Shown: piece by piece, positions 48,099 through 58,137 of the stretch | Numbering within the stretch: the stretch's first letter is position 1 | How the letters are laid out: every line of letters starts with the position of its first letter | From: Bacillus sp. AFS059628 | Lineage (GTDB): Bacteria; Bacillota; Bacilli; Bacillales; Bacillaceae_G | Direction of reading: 5' to 3' | Assembly: GCF_002571225.1 (NCBI RefSeq) | Contig: NZ_NVEC01000051.1 | Coordinates: forward strand, 1-58,137 | DNA: 58,137 nucleotides | Program-made: the position numbers and the translations under genes | Notes under the pieces: generated by a model | The model's input: the letters and a program-made list of their open reading frames with translations, nothing else | Databases searched by the model: none | Told to the model about the DNA's origin: nothing

Positions 48099-48575
48099 TT
48101 ATTTTTTCTGCAATAAAACAACTGCTTGAGAAGCAATTCCTTCTTCTCTACCTGTAAATCCTAATTTTTCTGTTGTTGTTGCCTTTACATTAATATTATC
48201 AATAGACGTTTCTAATAACTCGCTAATGCGTTTACGCATACTTTCAATATGTGGTGCCATTTTTGGCTTTTGAGCAATAATTGTACAATCTAAATTCCCT
48301 AACTCATAACCTTGTTCACGCACAAATTCCCAAACCTTTTGCAGTAATACAGCTGAATCAGCATCTTTAAAGGCAGGGTCTGTATCAGGGAAATGTTTTC
48401 CGATATCTCCTGCTGCAATTGCACCTAAGCATGCGTCCGCAATTGTATGTAACAATACATCTGCATCCGAATGACCGATTAATCCTTTCTCATGGGGAAT
48501 TGTAATTCCACCAATAATTAACGGTCTACCTTCCGCGAATTCATGCACATCAAAACCTTGTCCAATTCGAAACAT
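48099..48575 (-). CDS. ispF: 2-C-methyl-D-erythritol 2,4-cyclodiphosphate synthase
   Basis: Fifth enzyme of the MEP isoprenoid pathway, forming the cyclic diphosphate and releasing CMP. A divalent metal site of Asp9, His11 and His43 is seen in FDVHEF and LLHTIADA, and HSDADVL and [14 protein letters not shown] are signatures. 158 residues. It follows ispD after a terminator-like hairpin. Confidence 0.97.
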
Positions 48576-48643
48576 TTTTTACATCCTCCTCAAGCTAAAC
48601 TACTGGGCTTTATGATTCTATATTATATCGCTATCCTTATAAA

Positions 48644-48671
48644 GAAAAGCCCGGCCGTTGCCGAGCTTTTC
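48644..48671 (-). terminator. Terminator-like hairpin between ispD and ispF
   Basis: Arms GAAAAGCtCGGC and its near-complement GCCGGGCTTTTC, with a T-rich tail on the minus strand. It lies between two genes usually transcribed together. Confidence 0.7.
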
Positions 48672-48690
48672 TTCGCTATAATCATTGCTA

Positions 48691-49371
48691 TCATTTCTTT
48701 TGAACGTGAAGAAAACTTTCAGCAATTAGTAAATCCTCTGGAGTCGTTACTTTAATATTATAGTAACTCCCCTCTACTACACCTACTTGCTTCCCGATAC
48801 GTTCTATGAGACTTGCATCATCTGTACCAAGGAAACAACTCTGCTTCGCGCTTCTATGAGCTTCTAATAAAAGAGAAACAGAGAACCCTTGCGGTGTTTG
48901 TACAGCTTTAAGCTGAGATCTCTCTACCGTTTCGACAACGACACCCTGCTCTACTTTCTTAACGGTATCTTTTACTGGCACCGCACAAATGGAAGCTCCA
49001 TATTTTTCTGCTGCAGTTAATACATCTTGAATCACTTTATTCGTTATGAACGGGCGTGCCCCATCATGTACAAGAACATACTCAACACCACTCGTATGCT
49101 GAATCGCGTTATACACGCTATCTTGTCTTTCAGCTCCACCTTGAATAAATTGTACTGGCTTTTCAATCGGATACTTCTGCATTAACTCTTCAAAATACGG
49201 GCGCTCTTCTTCATTAATTGCCATAATAATATTTTTACACGCCTTATCCTTTTCAAAAGCACGTAACGTCTGCACAATAATCGGTACTTCATTAATAAGT
49301 AAAAATAACTTATTTTTGCCAGCGCCCATCCGCTTTCCTTGACCAGCTGCTGGAATAATTAATGTATACAT
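48691..49371 (-). CDS. ispD: 2-C-methyl-D-erythritol 4-phosphate cytidylyltransferase
   Basis: Third enzyme of the MEP pathway, forming CDP-methylerythritol from MEP and CTP. The nucleotidyltransferase signature [14 protein letters not shown] is at 8-21, and the family motifs [10 protein letters not shown] and KAVQTPQGF follow. 226 residues. It starts 16 bases after yacL. Confidence 0.96.
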   Translation of the reverse strand: MYTLIIPAAGQGKRMGAGKNKLFLLINEVPIIVQTLRAFEKDKACKNIIMAINEEERPYFEELMQKYPIEKPVQFIQGGAERQDSVYNAIQHTSGVEYVLVHDGARPFITNKVIQDVLTAAEKYGASICAVPVKDTVKKVEQGVVVETVERSQLKAVQTPQGFSVSLLLEAHRSAKQSCFLGTDDASLIERIGKQVGVVEGSYYNIKVTTPEDLLIAESFLHVQKK

Positions 49372-49387
49372 ATTAATAATCCTCTAC

Positions 49388-50497
49388 TTATAATGCCTTT
49401 TCTAATAACTTACGTTTGGCGAAAATCATACGACCCGCCGATGTTTGTAACACACTCGTAACGAGTACATCGAGTTGTGAGCCTACATATTCTCTACCGT
49501 CTTCTACTACAATCATCGTGCCGTCATCTAAATATGCAACACCTTGATTTTGTTCTTTTCCATCTTTTACAACATAAACACTTAGTTCTTCACCTGGGAG
49601 TACAACAGGTTTAATTGCATTAGCTAAATCGTTAATGTTTAACACCGTTACCCCTTGTAATTCAGAAACTTTGTTTAAGTTGAAATCATTCGTCACTACC
49701 GTTCCACCAGTGATTTTTGCCAACTTTACAAGTTTGCTATCCACTTCTTGAATATCCTCGAAATCGCCTTCATAAATCTCTACCGGAATCGGCATCTCTT
49801 TTTGAATACGATTTAAAATGTCTAATCCTCTGCGACCACGATTACGCTTTAAAGCATCGGAAGAATCGGCAATGTGCTGAAGTTCTTCTAACACGAATTG
49901 TGGAATGACAATTGTTCCTTCTAAGAACTTTGTTTGGCAAATATCAGCAATACGTCCATCGATAATTACACTCGTATCAAGAATTTTCCAATGTGCTAAA
50001 GATTCTTCTGCCTCATTTTCTGGTTCTTCATTCTCACTATTATTATTTTTCTTCTTCCCACGTTGTGGTAATGTAAATAATCCTAACAATTCATTCCTCT
50101 TTTTAAACCCTACTTGGAATCCTAAATATCCTAGTAAAAGAGTAAAGAACACTTGCAACACCGTACTAATAACTGGAATTGTAAATTCACGAATTGGTAT
50201 TAAAATTAAGTACGCAACAATAAGCCCCGAGATTAAACCTAATGTACCAAATAAAACATCTGCTACAGGCGCTTTTACAAGAGCCTCTTCAATATGCTTA
50301 ATAAGTTGAACAATATAATCTACAAGCCAAAATGTTGTTAAAAATAAAATAATTGCACCAATAATTGCACGAACATACGATCCTTCCAATAAAGGAACGG
50401 CACCGATGTCTAATACATTAATAACTTTTGGGATTAAGTAAATCCCTAACGCTCCCCCGATTACTAAAAAGAAGAGCTGTACAATCCGTTTTAACAT
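49388..50497 (-). CDS. yacL: Membrane-anchored PIN-TRAM protein YacL
   Basis: Four hydrophobic segments lie in residues 1-135, then a charged linker (about 145-168), a PIN nuclease-like domain beginning [14 protein letters not shown] near 172, and a C-terminal TRAM domain (about 300-360). The acidic PIN residues (Asp in LDTS, Glu in FVLEEL, Asp in VVTNDF) are present, so RNase activity is possible; the substrate is unknown to me. 369 residues. It lies between disA and ispD, as in B. subtilis. Confidence 0.9.
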   Translation of the reverse strand: MLKRIVQLFFLVIGGALGIYLIPKVINVLDIGAVPLLEGSYVRAIIGAIILFLTTFWLVDYIVQLIKHIEEALVKAPVADVLFGTLGLISGLIVAYLILIPIREFTIPVISTVLQVFFTLLLGYLGFQVGFKKRNELLGLFTLPQRGKKKNNNSENEEPENEAEESLAHWKILDTSVIIDGRIADICQTKFLEGTIVIPQFVLEELQHIADSSDALKRNRGRRGLDILNRIQKEMPIPVEIYEGDFEDIQEVDSKLVKLAKITGGTVVTNDFNLNKVSELQGVTVLNINDLANAIKPVVLPGEELSVYVVKDGKEQNQGVAYLDDGTMIVVEDGREYVGSQLDVLVTSVLQTSAGRMIFAKRKLLEKAL

Positions 50498-50657
50498 CCA
50501 ACCACCTCCTACTCATTATTAACCATTGTTTCGCTAATCAAAACGCCGAATGCAAAAGCGGACGTGTTTTTTTATAAATAGTTTTATTTACCAATATATC
50601 ATATCATATACCAAAAATGTTCTAGTGTCGTTATATTATGGAATCAATGTAATATTC

Positions 50658-51731
50658 TTAATTGTGTCTACTCATATAGAGATGCTCTTGAATTCTTTTT
50701 AGGCCTTCTCGTATTTTCTTCGCCCTGACTTCCCCAATTCCTTCTACATCATCTAATTCATTAATAGTCGCCCGACAAACACCTTGTAAGGTTTTAAATC
50801 GATTAATTAAATTTTCAATGATAAGTGGTGGAACACGTGAAATTTTGCTAGTGATTCGATATCCTCTCGGTGTCACACTTTCTTCTAAACTTGTTTGTCC
50901 TGGGTATCCGAGCAATTTAACTAAATCGCTATCCTCTAGAAGTTGTGCATTCGCAAGTTCTTGTAACTTTTTCAATATTTGATGATGATCTTGCGTTTTT
51001 TCTTGATAGTAATCTTTAATTAATAGTGCTGCCTCTGCTTCTAAATCGGCTAGTAGTTCCGTAAGTTGTAAACGAATTAACCTACCTTCTGTCCCCAGTT
51101 CATGAATATAGCTCAATATTTCATTTTTAATACGTAGTACCATTTCAACACTATGTAAAACATGAACTACTTCGGACATTGTAACGACCTCTTCAAATTC
51201 TAGAATGCCCAAATTCGTAATCCCATCATTCCATACAGCCTTATATTTTTCTAACGTTTGAATAGCTTGGTTTGCCTTTGTTAAAATAACACCTATATCT
51301 TTTAGTGTATAACGTAAATTCCCTTGATATAGCGTAATTACGTTACGTCTTTGTGAAATAGCCACTACGAGGCTACCTGTCTGCTTTGCTACACGCTCCG
51401 CCGTTCGATGGCGCATACCAGTCTCAATAGAGTCAATAGATGACTCTGGAACTAACTGTGCGTTCGCAATCAAAATTTTACTTCCAGTTTCATTTAAAAT
51501 AAGTGCTCCATCCATTTTTGCTAATTCGTATAAACTAGCGGGAGAGAATGCACAATTAATATGAAACCCACCATCAACAATACTTTTAATTTGTTCATTA
51601 TATCCAAGAACAATTAATCCCCCTGTTTGTGCGCGAAGTACATTATCTATCCCTTCGCGCAGTGGTGTTCCCGGGGCCACAAGTTGTAAAATATTAATCA
51701 TACTTTTGACACGTTGCTTGTTTTCTTCCAT
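50658..51731 (-). CDS. disA: DNA-integrity scanning c-di-AMP synthase DisA
   Basis: Makes cyclic di-AMP from two ATP and scans DNA for branched structures, delaying sporulation when it finds damage (family knowledge). The DAC domain holds DGA at 74-76 and RHR at 107-109. A helical spine (about 150-280) joins it to the C-terminal helix-hairpin-helix domain ([17 protein letters not shown]). 357 residues. It begins three bases after radA, whose product is known to bind and restrain DisA. Confidence 0.97.
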   Translation of the reverse strand: MEENKQRVKSMINILQLVAPGTPLREGIDNVLRAQTGGLIVLGYNEQIKSIVDGGFHINCAFSPASLYELAKMDGALILNETGSKILIANAQLVPESSIDSIETGMRHRTAERVAKQTGSLVVAISQRRNVITLYQGNLRYTLKDIGVILTKANQAIQTLEKYKAVWNDGITNLGILEFEEVVTMSEVVHVLHSVEMVLRIKNEILSYIHELGTEGRLIRLQLTELLADLEAEAALLIKDYYQEKTQDHHQILKKLQELANAQLLEDSDLVKLLGYPGQTSLEESVTPRGYRITSKISRVPPLIIENLINRFKTLQGVCRATINELDDVEGIGEVRAKKIREGLKRIQEHLYMSRHN

Positions 51732-51734
51732 AGC

Positions 51735-53111
51735 CTAGCCTCCTAATGTCAAACGAAGCGCTTCTCCTAAATTGGATACACCTACTACCTCAATCCCATC
51801 TGGAATTGTCCATCCTCCTAAATTTTTCCTAGGAATAATAGCGCGTTGAAATCCTAATTTAGCTGCTTCTTGTACACGTTGTTCAATTCTTGATACCCTT
51901 CTTATTTCTCCAGTTAATCCTACTTCTCCTATTACTGCATCGGTCGGTGCCGTAGATTTATCTCTAAAACTTGAAGCTATACTTAAAGCCACAGCTAAAT
52001 CAATTGCCGGTTCATCTAACTTCAAACCGCCTGCTACTTTTAAATATGCGTCTTGATTTTGCAATAATAAACCTGTTCTTTTTTCTAACACTGCCATAAT
52101 AAGCGATACACGGTTATGGTCAATTCCCGTTGCCATTCTTCGAGGGTTTCCAAAACTAGTAGGGGAGATTAATGCTTGTATTTCTACTAAAACTGGTCGT
52201 GTTCCTTCCATTGAGGCAACCACTGTCGATCCTGCAACCCCAACTGGTCTTTCCTCAAGGAAAATTTCAGAAGGATTTAAGACTTCCGCGAGACCAAGTT
52301 CCTTCATTTCAAAAATACCCATTTCATTTGTAGAACCAAAACGATTCTTCACAGCTCGCAAAATACGATATGTATGATGACGGTCTCCTTCAAAGTAAAG
52401 AACTGCATCGACCATATGTTCTAACATACGAGGTCCTGCGATTGCGCCCTCTTTTGTCACATGTCCAACGATAAAAATAGGGATCCCTTTCGTTTTTGCA
52501 AGTTTCATTAATTCCGCTGTACATTCACGTACTTGTGCCACACTTCCCGGTGCTGACGTTACCTCAGGTAAATGTATCGTTTGGATGGAATCAATAACAA
52601 CAAAGGCTGGATTCACTTCTTCAATGTGGGCTGCAATTCGCTGTAAATCCGTCTCTGATACAACAAATAGATTACTACCATTTACATGTAAACGATCCGC
52701 ACGCAGTTTAATCTGTTTTGCTGATTCTTCACCCGATATATATAGTACATCATATGAAGAATCTGCTAATTGCGATGATATTTGTAATAGTAACGTTGAT
52801 TTTCCAATCCCAGGGTCTCCACCAATAAGTACTAAGGAACCATCTACAATCCCGCCACCAAGTACACGATTAAATTCTTGGAATTTCGTTTCAATACGCG
52901 CCTCAGATTTTGTTTCTACTTCTGTTAGGCGTCTTGGTTTTGTTACTTCCGATTGAATTGCATTGGCATAATTAAGGCGCCTTGATGATACAACCGGTTC
53001 CATCTCTTCAACAAGCGTATTCCATTGACCACATCCAGGGCATTTTCCCATATATTTCGGTGACTGATACCCACACTCTTGACATGTGAATTTTGTTTTC
53101 TTTTTAGCCAT
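51735..53111 (-). CDS. radA: DNA repair protein RadA (Sms)
   Basis: A hexameric helicase-like ATPase in recombination and branch migration. A four-Cys zinc finger (10, 13, 24, 27) opens the protein. Walker A ([10 protein letters not shown]) is at 97-106 and the RadA-specific KNRFGS motif at 255-260; a Lon-protease-like domain ends the 458-residue protein. It follows clpC after 96 bases containing a terminator-like hairpin. Confidence 0.97.
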   Translation of the reverse strand: MAKKKTKFTCQECGYQSPKYMGKCPGCGQWNTLVEEMEPVVSSRRLNYANAIQSEVTKPRRLTEVETKSEARIETKFQEFNRVLGGGIVDGSLVLIGGDPGIGKSTLLLQISSQLADSSYDVLYISGEESAKQIKLRADRLHVNGSNLFVVSETDLQRIAAHIEEVNPAFVVIDSIQTIHLPEVTSAPGSVAQVRECTAELMKLAKTKGIPIFIVGHVTKEGAIAGPRMLEHMVDAVLYFEGDRHHTYRILRAVKNRFGSTNEMGIFEMKELGLAEVLNPSEIFLEERPVGVAGSTVVASMEGTRPVLVEIQALISPTSFGNPRRMATGIDHNRVSLIMAVLEKRTGLLLQNQDAYLKVAGGLKLDEPAIDLAVALSIASSFRDKSTAPTDAVIGEVGLTGEIRRVSRIEQRVQEAAKLGFQRAIIPRKNLGGWTIPDGIEVVGVSNLGEALRLTLGG

Positions 53112-53170
53112 ATCGTTTTATATTTCACTTCACTTTCATCTATAAACAGTTTATCCTTCTCGTACAAGAA

Positions 53171-53193
53171 AGAGGGCTATCTCGTAGCCCTCT
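53171..53193 (-). terminator. Terminator-like hairpin between clpC and radA
   Basis: Perfect 9-base arms AGAGGGCTA and complement around TCTCG, followed on the minus strand by an interrupted T-run (TTTCTTGT). It probably lowers, not ends, read-through from the heat-shock operon into radA-disA. Confidence 0.75.
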
Positions 53194-53207
53194 TAGTTTG
53201 TCTATAC

Positions 53208-55643
53208 TTATTTTACCTTTTCAGCACTATGAATGACAAATGATTCTCCTTCAACATCAAAGATAACTTTTTGTCCTTTCTCAATAGCACCTTTTAAAAG
53301 TTCTTCCGATAGTCTATCTTCTACATGTTTCTGAATTGCTCTACGAAGTGGGCGAGCACCGTACTCTCGGTCAAATCCTTTATCAGCAATAGCTGAAATC
53401 GCTCCTTCTGTTAAATGCAATTCAATTTCTTGCTCTTTTAAGCGGTTCACTAACTGATTTACCATAAGTGTTACAATCTCTTGAATATGTTTTTTCTCAA
53501 GCATATGGAACACGATAATTTCATCAATACGGTTTAAGAATTCTGGACGAAATGCCTTTTTCAATTCATCCATTACTTTACCTTTCATATCTGAATAATC
53601 GCGGCTCTCATCTTGGACGTTAAATCCAAGATGTTTATTACGTTTTAACGCCTCTGCACCAACGTTAGATGTCATAATAACAATTGTATTACGGAAATCA
53701 ACTGTACGCCCTTTAGAATCTGTTAAGCGACCATCTTCTAATACTTGTAGTAGAATGTTAAACACATCAGGATGAGCTTTCTCTACTTCATCTAATAAGA
53801 CTACTGAATATGGCTTACGGCGAACTTTCTCTGTTAACTGTCCACCTTCTTCATATCCAACATACCCTGGAGGAGAACCAACTAAACGAGAAGTAGAATG
53901 CTTCTCCATGTACTCCGACATATCGATGCGGATCATTGCATCCTCATCACCGAACATAGATTCTGCTAACGCTCTTGCTAACTCCGTTTTACCTACACCT
54001 GTTGGTCCTAAGAAAATAAATGAACCAATTGGACGTTTCGGATCTTTCAATCCTGCTCTAGCACGACGAACAGCTTTCGCTACAGCTACTACCGCTTCAT
54101 CTTGACCAATAACACGATCATGAAGAATGGATTCTAAGTTTAATAATTTGTCAGTCTCTGTTTGTGCAAGTTTAGAAACCGGGATACGAGTCCACGTAGA
54201 AACGACATTTGCAATATCTTCTACTGTCACTTCTGAGTTTTCTTTTCCTTGTTGCTCTTTCCATTGACGCTTCGTATCCTCTAACTTCTCACGTAAGCGT
54301 TGTTCCATATCACGTAACGACGCAGCTTTTTCAAATTCTTGACTTTGTACAGCTGCATCTTTTTCTTTTCTAATTTCCTCAAGCTTCACTTCCAGCTCTT
54401 TTAAATTTGGTGGTGTTGTATACGAGCGTAAGCGAACCTTTGAAGCAGCTTCATCAATTAAATCAATCGCTTTATCTGGTAAGAAACGATCTGTAATATA
54501 ACGGTCTGAAAGCTTTACAGCTGCATCAATGGCATCATCTGTAATAGATACGCGGTGATGTGCCTCATAACGATCACGTAACCCTTTCAAGATTTGAGTT
54601 GATTCATCTAAGCTTGGTTCATCAACGTGAATTGGTTGGAAACGTCTCTCTAAAGCCGCGTCTTTTTCAATATATTTGCGATATTCATCTAACGTTGTCG
54701 CCCCAATACATTGTAACTCCCCGCGAGCTAAAGATGGTTTTAAAATGTTCGATGCGTCAATGGCACCTTCTGCTCCACCTGCACCAATTAATGTATGAAG
54801 TTCATCAATAAATAGAATGATATTTCCTGCTTGGCGGATTTCATCCATTACTTTCTTCAAACGATCTTCAAATTCACCACGATATTTCGTTCCAGCTACC
54901 ACTGTACCCATATCTAGTGTCATAACACGCTTATCTCTTAAAGTTTCAGGAACTTCATTATTTACGATTTGTTGCGCTAACCCTTCTGCAATTGCTGTTT
55001 TACCTACACCAGGCTCCCCAATTAATACAGGGTTGTTTTTTGTTCTACGACTTAAAACTTCAATTACACGTTGAATTTCTTTACCACGTCCGATAACAGG
55101 GTCTAAACGATTTTCACGTGCAACAACTGTTAAATCACGTGCTAAGCTATCAAGTGTTGGTGTATTTGCATTTGTTGAAGAACCACCTTGGTGACCTGAA
55201 CTTGCTTCATTACTTCCAAGAAGTTGTAATACTTGTTGTCTTGCCTTATTTAGACTAACACCTAAATTATTTAAAACACGTGCTGCTACACCTTCACCCT
55301 CGCGGATTAAACCAAGTAAGATATGTTCTGTTCCAACGTAAGAATGACCTAATTTGCGAGCTTCATCCATAGACAACTCAATAACCTTTTTAGCACGTGG
55401 TGTATAATGTACAGTTTGAGAAGCTTCTGTTCCGCGCCCAATTAACGCTTCTACCTCTTTTTGAACTTTCTCTGGGCTTAATCCAAGAGCAATTAACGCT
55501 TTTGCTGCAATTCCTTCGCCTTCGCGTACAAGCCCAAGTAAAATATGTTCTGTTCCAATATTATTATGCCCAATGCGAATTGCTTCCTCTTGAGATAAAG
55601 CTAATACTTTCTGTGCTCTTTCTGTAAATCTTCCAAACATCAT
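53208..55643 (-). CDS. clpC: AAA+ protease chaperone ClpC
   Basis: The Hsp100 unfoldase that feeds ClpP with proteins, including those arginine-phosphorylated by McsB. Two Clp N repeats (about 1-145) are followed by the first AAA+ domain with Walker A (GEPGVGKT, 209-216), a middle UVR region (about 415-455) and the second AAA+ domain with [11 protein letters not shown] near 545. 811 residues. Last gene of ctsR-mcsA-mcsB-clpC. Confidence 0.98.
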   Translation of the reverse strand: MMFGRFTERAQKVLALSQEEAIRIGHNNIGTEHILLGLVREGEGIAAKALIALGLSPEKVQKEVEALIGRGTEASQTVHYTPRAKKVIELSMDEARKLGHSYVGTEHILLGLIREGEGVAARVLNNLGVSLNKARQQVLQLLGSNEASSGHQGGSSTNANTPTLDSLARDLTVVARENRLDPVIGRGKEIQRVIEVLSRRTKNNPVLIGEPGVGKTAIAEGLAQQIVNNEVPETLRDKRVMTLDMGTVVAGTKYRGEFEDRLKKVMDEIRQAGNIILFIDELHTLIGAGGAEGAIDASNILKPSLARGELQCIGATTLDEYRKYIEKDAALERRFQPIHVDEPSLDESTQILKGLRDRYEAHHRVSITDDAIDAAVKLSDRYITDRFLPDKAIDLIDEAASKVRLRSYTTPPNLKELEVKLEEIRKEKDAAVQSQEFEKAASLRDMEQRLREKLEDTKRQWKEQQGKENSEVTVEDIANVVSTWTRIPVSKLAQTETDKLLNLESILHDRVIGQDEAVVAVAKAVRRARAGLKDPKRPIGSFIFLGPTGVGKTELARALAESMFGDEDAMIRIDMSEYMEKHSTSRLVGSPPGYVGYEEGGQLTEKVRRKPYSVVLLDEVEKAHPDVFNILLQVLEDGRLTDSKGRTVDFRNTIVIMTSNVGAEALKRNKHLGFNVQDESRDYSDMKGKVMDELKKAFRPEFLNRIDEIIVFHMLEKKHIQEIVTLMVNQLVNRLKEQEIELHLTEGAISAIADKGFDREYGARPLRRAIQKHVEDRLSEELLKGAIEKGQKVIFDVEGESFVIHSAEKVK

Positions 55644-55665
55644 AGAAATCGCCTCCTACTTGCGC

Positions 55666-56730
55666 TTAGTTTTTTTCAATACGTAATCGCTCACGGATTA
55701 GGGTTGATCTTCGATAATCTCTTTCTTCTGGTCCTAAAGGCCCTCCTGCATATTGTTGTAAAATGCCTGGTTGTGTAAGAACCATTAGTTCAGTCAAAAT
55801 ATTTCTCGACACACCTTTTATATATCCTAAATCAATACCAAGTCGTACATCTGATAAGCAATTGGCCGCTTCCGCAGATTGAATTAACCGACTGTTTGCT
55901 AGTATGCCATAAGAGCGATAAACTTTGTCTTCAAGCTCAATACTTGAATTCTGTACAATTAATTCTCTCGCCATTTTTTCTTGCTGTATAATTTGTTGAA
56001 TGACACTCTTTAAATCTGCAATAATATCTTCTTCAGATTTTCCTAGTGTCATTTGATTTGACACTTGAAATATATTACCTAACGCTTCGCTACCTTCACC
56101 GTATATTCCTCTTACTACTAACCCTAATTTTTGAATTACTTGTATGATACGGCTAATTCTTTTCGTTAAGACGAGTCCTGGTAAATGAATCATTACAGAA
56201 GCCCTTAATCCTGTACCAACGTTAGTAGGACAGCTCGTAATATATCCAAGTGATTCATCAAAAGCATACTCAACCTCTTTTTCTATCCAATTATCTATTT
56301 GATTGGCACTTTGAAGAGCCTCTGATAACTGCAATCCTGAAAATAAGCATTGAATCCGAATATGGTCTTCTTCATTCAGCATGACACTAATATGTTCGCT
56401 TTCTGACAATAAACATGCTCCATATTCTGTTCCTGCAAGGTTGGGACTAATTAAATGCTTTTCAACTAATACTCTCCTTTGAAGAGGCGTTAACTCATTC
56501 ATTTTTAATAGCTCAAACTCTCCAAAAGGTTCTACCGCTTTATTTATAAATTCCTTTTTAAATAATTCATGAATCTGTTCAGCTTCTTCTTCGTTTTGCA
56601 TAGTAGAGAATTGATACTTTTTAAAATTACGGGCCAAACGAATTCGGCTACTTAAAACAATATCAGAATCAGGGCCATCCCCCTTCATCCATGGACTAAT
56701 CGCTTCATTCATAATTTTGTCCAGTGACAT
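55666..56730 (-). CDS. mcsB: Protein arginine kinase McsB
   Basis: Phosphorylates arginine on proteins, marking them for ClpC-ClpP, and inactivates CtsR by phosphorylation (family knowledge). A phosphagen-kinase-like fold is seen in [10 protein letters not shown] and RIQCLFSGL near 20-140 and [14 protein letters not shown] in the middle. A C-terminal dimer region follows. ATG at 56728-56730 (354 aa) has GAGGGGG upstream. It begins four bases after mcsA. Confidence 0.96.
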   Translation of the reverse strand: MSLDKIMNEAISPWMKGDGPDSDIVLSSRIRLARNFKKYQFSTMQNEEEAEQIHELFKKEFINKAVEPFGEFELLKMNELTPLQRRVLVEKHLISPNLAGTEYGACLLSESEHISVMLNEEDHIRIQCLFSGLQLSEALQSANQIDNWIEKEVEYAFDESLGYITSCPTNVGTGLRASVMIHLPGLVLTKRISRIIQVIQKLGLVVRGIYGEGSEALGNIFQVSNQMTLGKSEEDIIADLKSVIQQIIQQEKMARELIVQNSSIELEDKVYRSYGILANSRLIQSAEAANCLSDVRLGIDLGYIKGVSRNILTELMVLTQPGILQQYAGGPLGPEERDYRRSTLIRERLRIEKN

Positions 56731-56734
56731 AGAA

Positions 56735-57283
56735 CTATTCCCCCTCTCTATGCTCACTAAGCTGATTTTCAAGACCTCGAATTTTATCCCTTATTTCAGC
56801 AGCTTTCTCAAACTCCTCTTTCTGTACGTATTGTTTCAGAATGAGTTTTAGTTCATCTAATTCTTTCTTTAAGTGAATATTTCCTTCTATACGTTTAGGA
56901 ATTTTTCCACAATGATCTGTATGCCCGCCGTGAAGACGTTTTAATAAGGGCTTTAAATGTTCCTTAAATGTATCGTAACAAGAAGCACATCCAAAGCGTC
57001 CTACCTTTGTAAATTGCTCATATGTCATCTTACAATCTGGACACCTTAATATACTTGTATTCGAAAATCCGTTTTTTCCTTCTTCAAACATTGTTGATTC
57101 ACCGTGTAATAACCCAGCAAATAAATCATGGAATGAAAAGTTAGACTGCGATGATTGAAAGAAAGACGTATAGCCACTTTGTTCTGCACATTGCTCACAA
57201 AGATGAACTTCCGCCTTCTTTTCGTTAATTACTTTTGTATAATGTAAAGTTGCTGGTCTTATATTACAGTTTTGACAAGTCAT
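56735..57283 (-). CDS. mcsA: McsB activator McsA
   Basis: Zinc protein that activates McsB. ATG at 57281-57283 (182 aa) follows AAGGTGGGG. Three CxxC pairs, at Cys29/32, 81/84 and 99/102, plus Cys3/6 at the start, form zinc sites. A UVR domain (about 141-176, [19 protein letters not shown]) ends the protein. It starts 173 bases after ctsR, a wider gap than in B. subtilis as I recall it. Confidence 0.95.
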   Translation of the reverse strand: MTCQNCNIRPATLHYTKVINEKKAEVHLCEQCAEQSGYTSFFQSSQSNFSFHDLFAGLLHGESTMFEEGKNGFSNTSILRCPDCKMTYEQFTKVGRFGCASCYDTFKEHLKPLLKRLHGGHTDHCGKIPKRIEGNIHLKKELDELKLILKQYVQKEEFEKAAEIRDKIRGLENQLSEHREGE

Positions 57284-57456
57284 CACTATCCCCACCTTTA
57301 CAACAGGAACGATCTATCTCATAGTACTTTTCATACATTACTAGATTGTTCACTTTCCTTTATTTGTTTAAATAAAAGTGCGTGTTCTTTTTTCAAAACT
57401 TCTACAATATTTAACTGCCTTATTTCTTCATTATTATTCTTTTACAAAAGCTGTAT
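57284..57456 (-). other. Gap between ctsR and mcsA with an orphan open frame
   Basis: On the minus strand, 36 codons ending in TGA at 57331-57333 read as a charged helical peptide (NIVEVLKKEHALLFKQIKE) without an ATG. The only possible start is TTG at 57394-57396 (21 codons), with no good ribosome site. I do not call a gene; the frame may be chance or a decayed piece. Confidence 0.35.
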
Positions 57457-57918
57457 TTATTTATATTTCAGTGTTCTTAACATTGCGCATAATATTCGAG
57501 CCCTAAGTTCATCTCGAGAAGGAACATCCATTGATAGTACAGAACGATCTAGTACACTTAACATGAGTTTAGCTTCACGATTTGTTATGATTCCCTCTTC
57601 TATTAAGCGTATAATCATACTCTCTGCATTTCCTTGCGCAACGCTATGATCAATCATATGAAGCATTTGATCAATAATGTCTATATCATCATGCAGTTTG
57701 ACTTTTATAATGCGAATGTAACCTCCTCCACCACGTTTACTTTCTACTACAAATCCTCTTTCTAACGTAAAACGGGTATTGATTACATAATTGATTTGAG
57801 ATGGTACGCACTCGAATCGATCCGCAATCTCATTTCTTTTGATTTCAATCACATTATTATTGCTTAAGTCAATAACTTGCTTTAGATATTGCTCAATGAT
57901 ATCAGATATATTTCTCAT
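57457..57918 (-). CDS. ctsR: Class III stress gene repressor CtsR
   Basis: Dimeric repressor of clp genes, released by heat and by McsB. A winged helix-turn-helix (residues 1-74) has the Gly-rich wing RGGGG at 62-66 that senses heat and touches the DNA minor groove. The C-terminal four-helix part ends at 153. A promoter with overlapping CtsR sites lies just upstream, so the operon is autoregulated. It lies directly after the rRNA terminator. Confidence 0.97.
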   Translation of the reverse strand: MRNISDIIEQYLKQVIDLSNNNVIEIKRNEIADRFECVPSQINYVINTRFTLERGFVVESKRGGGGYIRIIKVKLHDDIDIIDQMLHMIDHSVAQGNAESMIIRLIEEGIITNREAKLMLSVLDRSVLSMDVPSRDELRARILCAMLRTLKYK

Positions 57919-57933
57919 TTATCCGCCACCTTT

Positions 57934-57956
57934 ATTGACTTTGACTATCTTTGACT
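57934..57956 (-). promoter_or_regulatory. CtsR operator
   Basis: On the minus strand AGTCAAA GAT AGTCAAA (57940-57956) matches the CtsR heptad repeat with three-base spacing. A third partial copy, AGTCAAT (57934-57940), follows. The sites overlap the expected start of transcription. Confidence 0.92.
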
Positions 57957-57959
57957 TTA

Positions 57960-57987
57960 ATTATATACGTATTAATAAAATTTGCAA
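57960..57987 (-). promoter_or_regulatory. SigA promoter of the ctsR operon
   Basis: -35 TTGCAA (57982-57987), 16 bases, -10 TATAAT (57960-57965), directly before the CtsR operator. Confidence 0.8.
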
Positions 57988-58094
57988 CTCTTTTGCTTAT
58001 TCACTATCCTAGCCACATTCACCTGTATTTAATCAAAATTATTATTATTTAAACACATTTTTTATTACTATGGATTATAAAAGAAAACACGAAA

Positions 58095-58120
58095 AAACAC
58101 GAGTCAAATGACTCGTGTTT
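58095..58120 (-). terminator. rRNA operon terminator
   Basis: Perfect 12-base arms (AAACACGAGTCA and complement, loop AA), followed by six Ts on the minus strand (58092-58097). It follows the 5S rRNA end by about four bases. Confidence 0.9.
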
Positions 58121-58124
58121 AGTT

Positions 58125-58137
58125 GCTTGGCGACGTC
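58125..58137 (-). rRNA. rrf: 3' end of 5S rRNA, cut by the window edge
   Basis: The minus strand of the last 13 bases reads GACGTCGCCAAGC, the 3' end I recall for B. cereus 5S rRNA, with a terminator right after it. The rest of the gene is outside the window. Only 13 bases support this, but position before ctsR also fits the Bacillus layout. Confidence 0.75.

Noticed and set aside
49905-50309. 134-residue plus-strand frame inside yacL
   Set aside because: Opposite-strand shadow of yacL membrane segments and linker, without a ribosome site.
57272-57649. 125-residue plus-strand frame across the ctsR-mcsA gap
   Set aside because: It is mostly the complement of ctsR, has no ribosome site and resembles no known protein.

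Overview
The window is a chromosomal housekeeping segment of a low-GC Gram-positive spore former, almost certainly a member of the Bacillus cereus group (B. cereus, B. anthracis or B. thuringiensis type). The basis is recalled protein sequence and gene order: 10 kb-scale synteny with the Bacillus rpoB/ribosomal protein region, sporulation genes (kbaA, gerD, cwlD, pdaB, sigH), and protein lengths and sequences that match that group. The species cannot be fixed from this segment. Almost everything is on the minus strand, so biological reading order runs from base 58137 down to base 1. I saw no insertion sequence, prophage, CRISPR array or foreign-looking island.

The segment appears to lie between two ribosomal RNA operons. 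At the right edge the last 13 bases are the 3' end of a 5S rRNA on the minus strand, followed by its terminator. At the left edge the minus strand carries one complete and one partial rRNA-type promoter pointing out of the window.

From right to left: (1) the class III heat-shock operon ctsR-mcsA-mcsB-clpC, with a CtsR operator at its promoter, running on into radA and disA (57.9-50.7 kb); (2) yacL, ispD and ispF (50.5-48.1 kb), the latter two in isoprenoid synthesis; (3) gltX, then a cysteine T-box leader with its own promoter, then cysE-cysS-mrnC-rlmB-rae1 (48.0-42.4 kb); (4) sigH, rpmG, secE, nusG, rplK, rplA, then rplJ-rplL behind a separate promoter and L10 leader (42.4-37.9 kb); (5) a methyltransferase, rpoB-rpoC, an L7Ae-like protein, and the str operon rpsL-rpsG-fusA-tuf (37.8-24.8 kb); (6) the S10-spc-alpha cluster from rpsJ to rplQ, including secY, adk, map and infA (24.4-9.7 kb); (7) the ECF vitamin transporter core ecfA1-ecfA2-ecfT, truA, and rplM-rpsI behind an L13 leader (9.6-5.3 kb); (8) a sporulation and germination cluster, ybaK, cwlD, salA, gerD, kbaA and pdaB, with gerD and pdaB on the plus strand (5.2-0.5 kb); (9) a small unknown gene just before the rRNA promoters.

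Together the genes make the translation and transcription machinery and couple it to protein quality control (McsB-ClpC), DNA-integrity signalling by c-di-AMP (DisA, RadA), amino-acid supply for tRNA charging (CysE/CysS T-box) and sporulation entry (SigH, KbaA, SalA). No undescribed multi-gene system was found. The items most worth a second look are regulatory RNA structures in the leaders and between genes, a PdaB whose metal-binding triad is replaced, and a gap with an orphan reading frame between ctsR and mcsA.
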